Below, piece after piece: positions 1 to 6,946 of a stretch of DNA of 14,754 nt. The translations under genes and the position numbers were made by a program. The notes under the pieces were generated by a model, which did not search any database, had not been told where the DNA came from, and worked only from the letters and a program-made list of their open reading frames with translations. The DNA comes from CALVNN01 sp964393975 (lineage in GTDB: Bacteria > Bacillota > Clostridia > Christensenellales > UBA1242). The DNA lies in NCBI GenBank assembly GCA_964393975.1, contig CAYMVO010000020.1:1-14754 (forward strand), in the 5' to 3' direction. The first letter of the stretch is position 1, and every line of letters starts with the position of its first letter.

Positions 1-23
1 CTTATCCTTTTGACCTCTACACT

Positions 24-72
24 ATTTTAATGACATATCTTCCACCACTCTATGTCATATATATATTAAAAT
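24..72. repeat. Interrupted inverted repeat at left edge
   Basis: The left arm is 24-37 (ATTTTA plus ATGACATA). The right arm is TATGTCAT at 51-58 and TAAAAT at 67-72. The arms are perfectly complementary except that the right arm carries an extra (AT)4 at 59-66; the loop is 38-50. There is no T-tract typical of an intrinsic terminator. The rest of 1-233 is A+T-rich, with no gene or convincing promoter that I can support. It could be the 3' structure of a gene outside the window or a protein-binding site. Confidence 0.4.
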
Positions 73-233
73 CACTACCTTATATTATATTTATTATCTA
101 CCTAAGTATATTATCCTCCATTACCCCACCACTTAAAACACTTATTATATAAATATAGGACACAGTTAAACCAACAAAAAACCGCAAACAAACAAATGTT
201 CACGATTTCATAAATCTCCACATTATAAAATTA

Positions 234-677
234 TTAGTTGGTTTTATTAATCTCTTCACCACAATCTTTACAATATGTAGCATCCTTGGAATTATCAGCA
301 CCGCATTTTTGGCATTGTTTTACATTACTAGTTGCTTCACCACATTTTGAACAATAGTTCTCATCGTTTAGTACAAAACCACATTTATCACATAAAAGGG
401 CATTAACAGTGCCTTTACCCTCATTCCCATCTTTTATAGAGCCTTTGGTCGCCTTCATAACTATCCCTACCCAAGTAAAATATATACCCACAATAAAACA
501 AGGTAATGATATAACCATACTAACTATACCAAAAATCAACTCAACCACGCCTAGCGTGTCGCTATTCACACCACTACTAATAAGAATAACGCCTAGCGAA
601 ACAAAAACAACACACAAAACAAAACTAACAACACCAATAGTTATTAACGCAGTTTTACCCTTTTGAATTTTATTCAT
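234..677 (-). CDS. Small membrane protein with two C-terminal zinc ribbons
   Basis: This 147-residue protein has two hydrophobic helices (about residues 9-35 and 43-72) followed by a short basic linker and two four-cysteine zinc ribbons. The first uses CDKCG and CSKCG (about residues 96-113) and the second CQKCG and CKDCG (about 122-140). It is therefore a membrane protein displaying a zinc-ribbon tail, probably on the cytoplasmic side. A strong ribosome binding site AAAGGAG (687-693) lies 9 bases before the ATG. It starts 33 bases after the YdjG-like gene and has no promoter of its own in that gap, so it should be the last gene of that operon. By position and build it may play the part of the membrane protein YdjH of the Bacillus cluster, but I cannot show homology. 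No specific function is assigned. Confidence 0.8.
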   Translation of the reverse strand: MNKIQKGKTALITIGVVSFVLCVVFVSLGVILISSGVNSDTLGVVELIFGIVSMVISLPCFIVGIYFTWVGIVMKATKGSIKDGNEGKGTVNALLCDKCGFVLNDENYCSKCGEATSNVKQCQKCGADNSKDATYCKDCGEEINKTN

Positions 678-710
678 ATAAAAAAACTCCTTTAAATTAA
701 ATTTTATATA

Positions 711-1778
711 TCACTCAGCATCACCGAAAACAAGAAACAACACAATTGGTATCAAAACAGCTAAAACGCCCAAAATAGTTACAAACGTAACTTTAATTTT
801 TGACACTGGCAAACCACTGCCGACCTTACCTGTTTGACCATTCATATAGGTGAGATATTTTTTATTATTGTAATTGTACTCAAAAGTATACAAAGGCATT
901 AAAAAATACCCATAAGACCTGCCACCTAGTGTTGTATCTATATTTAAAAACGACACACCATCATAATTATACTTATTTAAGATAGATTTTTTGATTTCAG
1001 TCTTAATAATATTCTCACCCTTATCTACCACAAGCTTAAACTGATCATTGTATTGTTCTACCGTATAGCCAAAAAGATATTCAGGTCTGAAATCCGCTCG
1101 CTTTGTAAAATCATAAGGAAACATCTTTTCCAAATCATACTGACTCAATTTAGCGCTAGATTCAACTAAAACATCTCTATGTGATAAACTTATACTACCT
1201 GACACATTAAAATAAACCGTTTTAGTATATTGTTGCTTTCCCGACACAACTGTCTCGCGCCTATAAAGCCTACCCGAGTATCTAGAATCGGAATCTGCAT
1301 CAAAACTAAAAGCAGGAAAGTACAACCCCTCTATCTTATTTTCTGGAATCTCTTTCTTAAAAGGTCTTGGAACAAAAAATTTTTTCTTTACTTGTGCAAT
1401 AAACCTTTCACTCGCATCCTTTTTATCAAAAGCAAATCTCAAAATAAAACTTGGATATAAACCTTCGATCTCTTCTTTCAGCACAACATTTTGACTCTCA
1501 CAATAAGGACATTTGATGCTTATTTCATTATTAGTTAATTTTATAGCAGAGCCACAAGACTTGCACTTTAAATATTTATTTTGTTTTTGCCATACTAAAA
1601 GATTGTCGTCATTTACATTGTCACAAGATTGCTTTTTGTTTAAAGTGCTAAATTTAATCTCTTTCCCACTGCCACAGCTATCACATTTCAACGCTTCATC
1701 ATTAGGTGAGTATTTAAAGCTATTACCGCAATTAGGGCATTTTGCATCTATACTTTGCAACCTAATAGCATTATTCAT
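711..1778 (-). CDS. YdjG-like protein: N-terminal zinc ribbons, C-terminal membrane helix
   Basis: The 355-residue protein opens with two zinc ribbons of TFIIB/rubredoxin-like spacing: cysteines 14, 17, 32 and 35, then 72, 75, 90 and 93. A soluble middle region with many Tyr/Phe and beta-type segments follows (about 105-320), and a single hydrophobic helix ends the protein (about 330-351). This layout matches the Bacillus YdjG family, often annotated as TFIIB-type zinc-ribbon protein. In B. subtilis YdjG works with YdjH and the SPFH protein YdjI to bring PspA to stressed membranes. Here it overlaps the upstream YdjI-like gene by 8 bases (ATG at 1778, upstream stop ending at 1771), so translation is probably coupled; a GGGG tract lies just upstream of the start. 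A role in envelope-stress sensing is inferred from the family and the neighbour. The zinc ribbons may mediate protein contacts rather than DNA binding. Confidence 0.75.
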   Translation of the reverse strand: MNNAIRLQSIDAKCPNCGNSFKYSPNDEALKCDSCGSGKEIKFSTLNKKQSCDNVNDDNLLVWQKQNKYLKCKSCGSAIKLTNNEISIKCPYCESQNVVLKEEIEGLYPSFILRFAFDKKDASERFIAQVKKKFFVPRPFKKEIPENKIEGLYFPAFSFDADSDSRYSGRLYRRETVVSGKQQYTKTVYFNVSGSISLSHRDVLVESSAKLSQYDLEKMFPYDFTKRADFRPEYLFGYTVEQYNDQFKLVVDKGENIIKTEIKKSILNKYNYDGVSFLNIDTTLGGRSYGYFLMPLYTFEYNYNNKKYLTYMNGQTGKVGSGLPVSKIKVTFVTILGVLAVLIPIVLFLVFGDAE

Positions 1779-2901
1779 CTATTTTTTCCCCGCAGTCAGG
1801 ACAAAATTTTATACCTTTAGATAAAGATTTTCCACATTTTGAGCAAGTCTTACCAGTTGGAGCTCCACATTCAGGACAAAATTTCACACCTTTAGATAAA
1901 GTTGCACCACATTTTGCACACACATTACCTTGACTAGCTCCGCAATTAGGACAAAATTTCACATTTGTATCTAAATCAGCACCGCATTTCGCACAAGAAA
2001 TCTTGCTTTCTTGTTTTCCTTTTTCGGTATTTTGAGTGTTAAGCGCTTGCGAGAACACATTCCCCATAGCCATACCAGCACCAAGCCCAACGCCCACACC
2101 TGCCATATTGCCACCACTTTCATTTTGAGCAGCATCACGCATAGCGTTGGCAGCTTGATATTGTGTATACGTACCCATTTTATCCTCCAAAACACCAAGT
2201 TTCGTCCTCTCATCAAGAGCCTTTTCGACCTCTTCTGGTAGCGATAAGTTTTCAATGACCATAGTACATAGTCTCAAACCAAATTTACCAAATTTTGTAG
2301 TAGCGCAATTTAATACATTGTTTGAAAACTCATTATAATTTGATGCTAGATCCAACGCTGAAATCTTACTCTCCGCAATAGCATCAGTCAATGACTCTAT
2401 AAGCATAGGTTTGATTTGAGTCTCGATATCCGACACCTTAAAAACCTGATTTTGACCAAACATCTCAGTCATAAATATTTTGGGGCTATCGACCTTGAAT
2501 GAATACACGCCAAACCCACGTAATCTAATATTACCGAACTCTTTATCGCGCATCATAATAGGATTTTGAGTGCCCCATTTAACCCCAGTGAATTGTTGCA
2601 TATTGATAAAATAAACATCACTATCAATAGGTGAATTACCACCAGTAGGGAGAGATAAAATCTTGGTTAAAAATGGGATGTTTTCGGTAGCAAGCTTGTA
2701 AGTGCCTGGTCCGAAAATATCACACACCTCACCTTTATGAACAAAAATAGCGGTTTGGGTAGGTCCTACAATAAGCGTAGAGCTATTCATTATTTCTTCC
2801 CTATCTTTTAAAATAAATCTCGAAACAATAGTGTCTTTACTAACATCTTTACATTGGATAACTTCCAACAATTGTTTCTTAAAAAAACTAAATAATCCCA
2901 T
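1771..2901 (-). CDS. ydjI: SPFH/band-7 protein with three C-terminal zinc ribbons (YdjI-like)
   Basis: The 376-residue protein begins MGLFSFFKKQ, as YdjI-family proteins do, followed by an SPFH/band-7 domain (about residues 25-235). A Gln/Ala-rich then Gly-rich segment follows (about 240-285, with GVGVGLGAGMAMGN). The tail has three tandem zinc ribbons at 303-321, 328-346 and 353-371, each CxxCG-x9-10-CPxCG. Family members are often annotated 'virion core protein'. B. subtilis YdjI is the SPFH protein needed to localise PspA at the membrane. The family assignment is from the N-terminus and SPFH region; the stress role is inferred. It is the first gene of a three-gene operon, with ribosome binding site AAGGAG (2910-2915) and a promoter at 2966-2994. 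No pspA homologue lies within the window. The zinc-ribbon tail probably makes contacts with the equally ribbon-rich neighbours. Confidence 0.85.
   Translation of the reverse strand: MGLFSFFKKQLLEVIQCKDVSKDTIVSRFILKDREEIMNSSTLIVGPTQTAIFVHKGEVCDIFGPGTYKLATENIPFLTKILSLPTGGNSPIDSDVYFINMQQFTGVKWGTQNPIMMRDKEFGNIRLRGFGVYSFKVDSPKIFMTEMFGQNQVFKVSDIETQIKPMLIESLTDAIAESKISALDLASNYNEFSNNVLNCATTKFGKFGLRLCTMVIENLSLPEEVEKALDERTKLGVLEDKMGTYTQYQAANAMRDAAQNESGGNMAGVGVGLGAGMAMGNVFSQALNTQNTEKGKQESKISCAKCGADLDTNVKFCPNCGASQGNVCAKCGATLSKGVKFCPECGAPTGKTCSKCGKSLSKGIKFCPDCGEKIDE
1789..1995 (-). repeat. Three tandem 75-base units encoding zinc ribbons
   Basis: The 3' part of the SPFH gene consists of three in-frame units of 25 codons: a 19-residue ribbon plus a 6-residue linker such as ASQGNV or APTGKT. 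The last unit lacks the linker. Units two and three are most alike (SKGVKFCPECG against SKGIKFCPDCG), which suggests recent duplication within the gene. Copy number could vary between strains. Confidence 0.8.
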
Positions 2902-2965
2902 TTTATAAACTCCTTAATCTCATATCGTTTTCATTTTTTAATATAATGATTTTTTTAACACTATC

Positions 2966-2994
2966 ATAGTACTATAATTTAAAAAAATTGTCAA
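2966..2994 (-). promoter_or_regulatory. Promoter of the SPFH/zinc-ribbon operon, with palindrome at the -10
   Basis: On the minus strand, TTGACA (2994-2989) is followed after 17 bases by TACTAT (2971-2966). The -10 lies within the perfect 10-base palindrome ATAGTACTAT (2966-2975), beside a second inverted pair, ACTAT-C-ATAGT (2960-2970). Such clustered half-sites over a -10 suggest a repressor or activator site. TATGAT a little downstream is an alternative -10 with poorer spacing. The remainder of 2902-3110 is A+T-rich with no gene. Confidence 0.55.
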
Positions 2995-3081
2995 TTAATT
3001 TTTACCCCCAATCACACGATGAAAGCCATTATTCAATAAGAAGTCTTCCAACTTTAAACAAAAGAAAAACCTTGCGTTTTG

Positions 3082-3113
3082 GCACAAAAAGTCTTAGAGC
3101 ATTAATCCGCTTA
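3082..3113 (-). terminator. Weak terminator-like hairpin at the end of the Pr6Pr gene
   Basis: Minus-strand RNA can pair TAAGC with GCTcTA (one bulged base) across an 8-base loop, ending in ACTTTTTG. The stem starts at the stop codon of the Pr6Pr-type gene. It is short and imperfect, so this is a tentative call. Confidence 0.3.
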
Positions 3114-3836
3114 TGAGTTTTTACCTACACCATTGCTTTTGTTGTAATTTAATCTTGCATTTATTGAGTTATTTATATACACAAATAAAACACCCCACGC
3201 CGTAAAAAACAATAAAAGTCCCATAATAATTAACAAGAAATTTCCAGCCCCTAAAACATTTAAATCTATAAAAGGATAAGGATAATAAGTGTCGCTATAT
3301 AAAGGTCCACCAACATTTGCTCTAATCAACACAAACACTAAATACAAAATGGGGTAAATCAAAAAATAGAATGCTTTTTTGTAGCCTTGTCTTGTGTGTG
3401 GTGAGAATAATACCCAATGAACTATAACTAGTAATGGTGATATTCCATGAACGATATAATTACCACAACTAGACAAAAACATCCTTAACGATGTCGACTC
3501 AACTCCTCCAGTCATATCAAAATTTTGCCATGATAAAAGTCCCCAATAACCTAAAAACGTTATAGAAATATAGACCATAAGAGCCATTTCAATAATGGGT
3601 ACCACATTAAAATTATCACTTTTTTTATTTTTATAATTATAAATATCACCTATCACCAAAACTAAAAAAAGTATTAATACCGCTAAATTTGATTGATTTG
3701 TAAAGTAAACCATTTCAAGTTCTACTCCGTAAATCGAAAACCAAACAACCAGTCCAAAAGCAATAGTAACCAACGTCAACAGTCTATAAATAAAAACAAC
3801 TCTAGGATTTTTAATCAAAAATATTTTTTCATCCAT
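3111..3836 (-). CDS. Pr6Pr-type multi-pass membrane protein
   Basis: The 241-residue protein is almost entirely hydrophobic, with about six predicted membrane helices. Features typical of the Pr6Pr / FAR-17a-AIG1-like family are visible: the early FTNQSNL segment (about residues 46-52), the central HGISPLLVIVHW stretch, and the late YYPYPFIDLN segment before the last helix. The C-terminal tail is short and Asn/Lys-rich. Bacterial members have no settled function; animal relatives (AIG1/ADTRP) are serine/threonine-type lipid hydrolases, but activity cannot be inferred here. The ATG at 3836 is preceded by AGGTG, and a promoter lies at 3855-3884. It is transcribed alone, divergently from dnaN, with 279 bases between the two starts. 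Confidence 0.75.
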   Translation of the reverse strand: MDEKIFLIKNPRVVFIYRLLTLVTIAFGLVVWFSIYGVELEMVYFTNQSNLAVLILFLVLVIGDIYNYKNKKSDNFNVVPIIEMALMVYISITFLGYWGLLSWQNFDMTGGVESTSLRMFLSSCGNYIVHGISPLLVIVHWVLFSPHTRQGYKKAFYFLIYPILYLVFVLIRANVGGPLYSDTYYPYPFIDLNVLGAGNFLLIIMGLLLFFTAWGVLFVYINNSINARLNYNKSNGVGKNS

Positions 3837-3854
3837 CTAATCACCTATATATTA

Positions 3855-3884
3855 AGTTTACACCATAACACATTTGTTTGTCAA
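3855..3884 (-). promoter_or_regulatory. Promoter of the Pr6Pr-type gene
   Basis: On the minus strand a perfect TTGACA (3884-3879) is followed after 18 bases by TAAACT (3860-3855), a 4/6 match preceded directly by TG. The start codon lies about 19 bases downstream of the -10, giving a short leader. Confidence 0.55.
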
Positions 3885-4054
3885 CATCAAACTAATACAA
3901 GTTAAAATAAAATCAACTAATCAAGCCATAAACTATGTACTGTTACTTTACTCACTATGTTTTAAAATAACACTTTGAATTGCTTTCTTTTGACTTTTCA
4001 TAGTGCAAATTATTGGTCTAATGAATTATTTAAAATAAAAATATGGGTTATAGA

Positions 4055-4083
4055 TTGATTAAATCACCAAAATATGATATAAT
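4055..4083 (+). promoter_or_regulatory. dnaN promoter (extended -10)
   Basis: TTGATT (4055-4060), 17 bases, then a perfect TATAAT (4078-4083) with the extended motif TGA immediately before it. The core TATGATATAAT recurs exactly in the promoter of the 399-residue gene/dnaA operon. The leader to the dnaN ATG is about 25 bases and carries AGGAG (4103-4107). Upstream, CACTATG (3953-3959) and CATAGTG (3999-4005) form a widely spaced inverted pair of unknown meaning. The rest of 3885-4054 shows nothing I can support. Confidence 0.75.
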
Positions 4084-4115
4084 CTTTAAAAATAAAATGA
4101 TTAGGAGAAAAATAA

Positions 4116-5216
4116 ATGAGAGTTATTTGTGATGGTTTAGACCTATCAGAAGCAGTCGCTGTAGTACTAAGAGCGACCGCAAACAAGACCACGAACCCTA
4201 TTTTAGAGGGCATCAAATTAAAAGCTAATGAGGATTATTTGGAGCTGTCTGCTACCGACTTAGAACTAAGCATAGTAAAAAAGATTAAAGCCGAAGTGCA
4301 CGAACCAGGTGAGACTGTTGTACCGGGAAATTTCTTTAGTAATTACTTAAGAAAACTAACTGACGAGCAAATTGTTCTAGAATTGACCGACAGCAATTTA
4401 ATTAAAGTTAGTTATACAGATAGTGAAGGATATATACAATGCTACAAAGCTGATGAGTTCCCCAATTTTAAAGAAATTGAGAGTGAAAAATATTTTGAGA
4501 TGCGCCAAAAAGACCTTAAGGACATCATAAACAAAACAATTTTTGCAGTAGCGTTAAATGATAACCGACCTATTTTGAAAGGCGTACTTTTTGAAGTGAA
4601 CGACAATAAACTCACATCGGTCGCCCTAGATGGATATAGAATGGCAAAATGCGTAAAGACTTTAATTGGGAACTATGAACCATTTTCTATCATAATTCCT
4701 AGCAGAAGTTTGAGTGAAATATCAAAATTAGTTAGTGAATCTGAGGACTCAGTAAAGGTCGTATTACAAAAGAACTATTTAATGATTAAATTGGATGGTG
4801 TAGAAATTTTGACTAGGTTAATTGAAGGGGAATTTATCAATTATAGACATCTCATCCCTAACGAGTTTACGACCACAGCGGTTATTAATCATATGCAATT
4901 TGAAAACACTTTAGAGCGCGCCTCACTTTTAGCCCGTGTAGACAAAAACAACATTGTAAAATTTGACGTGAAGGAAAATAATATTCTAATTACTTCCAAC
5001 TCAGAAATCGGTAATATAAGAGAAAACATTTTAGTCAACTTAACCGGTGCAGATATCGTTGTGGCATTCAATTCTAGATATTTTATGGATGTACTGAAAG
5101 TATTGCAAGATGATTTTATAAAACTAAACCTTAATAGTGCATACTCACCATGTGCTGTAACACCAGTCGAAGGTGATGAATACTTTTATTTGATTTTACC
5201 AGTTAAGCTAGCGTAA
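4116..5216 (+). CDS. dnaN: DNA polymerase III beta subunit (sliding clamp)
   Basis: The 366-residue length is typical of bacterial beta clamps. The three clamp domains follow in order (about 1-118, 125-243 and 244-366). Characteristic segments are NPILEGIKL near residue 30, NDNRPILKGVLFEV opening domain II, SVALDGYRMAKC in mid domain II, and the C-terminal YLILPVKLA. The protein forms a ring on DNA that tethers the replicative polymerase and also recruits mismatch-repair and replication-control factors. The start is fixed by AGGAG 8 bases before the ATG. The gene is monocistronic here, with its own promoter and a strong terminator. It is unusual that dnaA is neither upstream nor on the same strand, and that recF and gyrB do not follow. 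Confidence 0.98.
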   Translation: MRVICDGLDLSEAVAVVLRATANKTTNPILEGIKLKANEDYLELSATDLELSIVKKIKAEVHEPGETVVPGNFFSNYLRKLTDEQIVLELTDSNLIKVSYTDSEGYIQCYKADEFPNFKEIESEKYFEMRQKDLKDIINKTIFAVALNDNRPILKGVLFEVNDNKLTSVALDGYRMAKCVKTLIGNYEPFSIIIPSRSLSEISKLVSESEDSVKVVLQKNYLMIKLDGVEILTRLIEGEFINYRHLIPNEFTTTAVINHMQFENTLERASLLARVDKNNIVKFDVKENNILITSNSEIGNIRENILVNLTGADIVVAFNSRYFMDVLKVLQDDFIKLNLNSAYSPCAVTPVEGDEYFYLILPVKLA

Positions 5217-5247
5217 TTACATAAAAAGTTGTTAAGACACTTAGACT

Positions 5248-5282
5248 AAAAGGATAACTGCCCCTAAGTTATCCTTTTTTTT
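5248..5282. terminator. Bidirectional terminator between dnaN and the antiporter gene
   Basis: A perfect 12-base-pair stem (5248-5259 with 5267-5278; AAAAGGATAACT) closes a 7-base loop and runs into a T-tract on the plus strand to 5282. On the minus strand it begins right after the antiporter stop codon (5281-5283) and the AAAA of the stem supplies the U-tract. It therefore ends both convergent genes. Confidence 0.9.
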
Positions 5283-6222
5283 AGCCCAATATAGTGTAGA
5301 TATAAAATCCTATAGCACACATTAAAAACAACACACCTTGCCAAGCATAAAATCGCCTTTTTATAGCGAGTGGCAAACCAAACACACACATTCCCATTGT
5401 AAGTAATGGTATCGTTAGATACGCCACCTCACTACTAAGATTTAACATCCCACCTGTCAAAATAGCATTTGTCCCCATAAGTAGCGTAATATTCATAATA
5501 ATTGTGCCTAAAATATTACCTATAGAAAGAGCAATTGCTTTTTTCTTTATACTGATAATACAAGTAACTAATTCAGGCAAACTAGTACCTATAGCAATAA
5601 TCGACACACCAACAATATGCTCTGGGATATTCAAAACATCACTCAGAGCAATACCTTTATCGACTACAAGTTTTGCACCTATAATTATAAGTCCAGCGCC
5701 AAATAAAGCAACAAACAAATCCCCCCAAATCTTATACTCTTTATTTATGTTTGGCATATCAAACGTTTCTTTTTTCCCAGTTGTGTATTGATTGAACAAA
5801 AAAAACAAAAAAACTAATAAAAAAATCAATCCTTCCGCAAGAGTAATTTGCTTATCCAATCCAAATATTAGTAGAATAATTAATGTAAATAATGCTATCG
5901 CTATCTTGCTCAAAAACTCAGTTGGCGTTTTTAATTGATTACTAAATAATAACATTGTACCAATTATTATAAAAAAATTAAAAAGTAAAGATCCTGTTAC
6001 ATTACCTATAGCAAGCTCAACCGCTCCTTGACTAGTAGAAAAAACTGATACTAAAAACTCAGGTAAAGTGGTTATAAGGCTAACAAGAGTCGCGCCGACT
6101 AGCGCTTTGCTAAGCCCCGTATTTTTACTAACCCTTAAAGCAGCATCCACCATAAGATTACCACCAAAGACCAAAAGTACAAACCCAATAACAATCAATA
6201 CAACAACCAAAAATATTGACAT
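5281..6222 (-). CDS. Calcium/sodium antiporter, CaCA superfamily (YrbG-like)
   Basis: The 313-residue protein has about ten membrane helices arranged as two inverted repeats. Each carries the family's alpha-repeat: TTLPE (51-55) with GNVTGSLLFN (73-82), and GTSLPE (212-217) with GNILGTIIMN (235-244). The acidic residues E55 and E217 and the Asn residues of the GN motifs are the expected ion ligands. This is the K+-independent bacterial exchanger type (E. coli YrbG, archaeal NCX_Mj), exporting Ca2+ in exchange for Na+ or H+; exact ion preference cannot be read from the sequence. The central loop (about 147-165) is short. The start is supported by AGGAG (6229-6233). It stands between convergent dnaN and upstream greA, with its own weak promoter and no obvious functional tie to either. 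Confidence 0.9.
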   Translation of the reverse strand: MSIFLVVVLIVIGFVLLVFGGNLMVDAALRVSKNTGLSKALVGATLVSLITTLPEFLVSVFSTSQGAVELAIGNVTGSLLFNFFIIIGTMLLFSNQLKTPTEFLSKIAIALFTLIILLIFGLDKQITLAEGLIFLLVFLFFLFNQYTTGKKETFDMPNINKEYKIWGDLFVALFGAGLIIIGAKLVVDKGIALSDVLNIPEHIVGVSIIAIGTSLPELVTCIISIKKKAIALSIGNILGTIIMNITLLMGTNAILTGGMLNLSSEVAYLTIPLLTMGMCVFGLPLAIKRRFYAWQGVLFLMCAIGFYIYTILG

Positions 6223-6249
6223 AAAAAACTCCTAAAACATTATACTTTA

Positions 6250-6278
6250 AAGATACTCTAAATACTTAAAAAAATCAA
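6250..6278 (-). promoter_or_regulatory. Possible promoter of the antiporter gene
   Basis: Minus-strand TTGATT (6278-6273), 17 bases, TATCTT (6255-6250): a 4/6 match at each box. A perfect TATAAT at 6244-6239 is nearer the gene but would put the transcription start inside the ribosome binding site, so it is less likely. Confidence 0.3.
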
Positions 6279-6308
6279 CCAAATATACAAAACATTTTAA
6301 AATTTTCA

Positions 6309-6338
6309 CAAAAAAAGTCTTAGCAAAACGCTTAGACT
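6309..6338 (-). terminator. greA terminator
   Basis: Minus-strand stem AGTCTaAGC / GCTaAGACT (6330-6338 with 6316-6324, one A-A mismatch) has a 5-base loop and is followed by seven U residues (6315-6309). It begins 8 bases past the greA stop codon. Confidence 0.8.
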
Positions 6339-6346
6339 CTTTAAAA

Positions 6347-6826
6347 TTAGTCTTGTATAATTTCTAAAATTTTAAAACTATTTATTCCGTTAGGTGTTTC
6401 CACTTCAACAGTCTCACCGACCTTGTGCCCCAAAATGGCTTTACCTACAGGAGACACATTACTAATAAAACCATTTAAAGGATCGTTTTCGGAAGTACCA
6501 ACTATTTGATATACTTCTTCCTCTTTAAATTCGTTGTCATACAGTCTAACCTTCCCACCGACAACAACCACGTCACTAGGCAAATTACTCTCATCTATGA
6601 CTTCTGCTTTACGAATCTTCTCTTCTAATTCCTTAATTTCCGCCTCAATCATTCCTTGCTTGTCTTTAGCATCGCTATACTCAGCATTCTCACTTAAATC
6701 ACCATACGCACGAGCGATACCGACCTCTTTACTAGCCTCTTGTCTAGCGGTGGTTTTTAAATAATTCAATCTTTCTTCTAAATCTTTTAAACCTTTTTTT
6801 GTTATAATATATTCACTATTTGACAT
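6347..6826 (-). CDS. greA: Transcription elongation factor GreA
   Basis: The 159-residue length is standard. The N-terminal coiled coil (about 8-78) carries the tip motif GDLSENAEYSDAK, in which D43 and E46 correspond to the acidic pair that places Mg2+ in the RNA polymerase active site. The C-terminal FKBP-like domain (about 84-158) has SPVGKAILGHKVGE. GreA enters the secondary channel and triggers cleavage of backtracked RNA, rescuing stalled polymerase. Ribosome binding site AAAGGAGG (6833-6840) fixes the start. The gene has its own near-consensus promoter just past the dnaA stop and a leader holding a terminator-like structure, so expression may be attenuated. It is oriented with dnaA but transcribed separately. 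Confidence 0.97.
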   Translation of the reverse strand: MSNSEYIITKKGLKDLEERLNYLKTTARQEASKEVGIARAYGDLSENAEYSDAKDKQGMIEAEIKELEEKIRKAEVIDESNLPSDVVVVGGKVRLYDNEFKEEEVYQIVGTSENDPLNGFISNVSPVGKAILGHKVGETVEVETPNGINSFKILEIIQD

Positions 6827-6845
6827 AATTAACCTCCTTTAAACA

Positions 6846-6903
6846 AAAAAGACCACATTTGGCAATCCTGCCAAACGCACCATATTTTTACAACGGTCTT
6901 TTT
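6846..6903 (-). promoter_or_regulatory. Terminator-like structured leader of greA
   Basis: In the greA transcript, AAAAAGACC (6903-6895) pairs perfectly with GGTCTTTTT (6854-6846), closing a 40-base loop. That loop contains its own 7-base-pair hairpin, TTTGGCA-GGAT-TGCCAAA (6875-6858). The outer stem ends in a U-tract about 5 bases before the AAAGGAGG ribosome binding site. Because the promoter at 6947-6975 lies upstream, every greA transcript must pass it; it may also end dnaA read-through. E. coli greA also has a leader terminator (GraL RNAs); whether this is analogous is inference. Confidence 0.7.
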
Positions 6904-6946
6904 GCATATATTAAAAATACTATTATTATATTTTCATAGCCTAGAT

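Noticed and set aside
409..666. 85-codon plus-strand frame opposite the small zinc-ribbon membrane protein
   Set aside because: It is antisense to a well-supported gene with an AAAGGAG site; the Thr/Ile-rich product is typical of a shadow of hydrophobic coding sequence.
1828..1836. DnaA-box variant TTTTCCACA
   Set aside because: It encodes part of a zinc ribbon in the SPFH gene and is isolated.
1971..2255. 94-codon minus-strand frame within the SPFH gene
   Set aside because: It overlaps the conserved SPFH coding frame fully and its Trp/Leu-rich product looks like an out-of-frame artefact.
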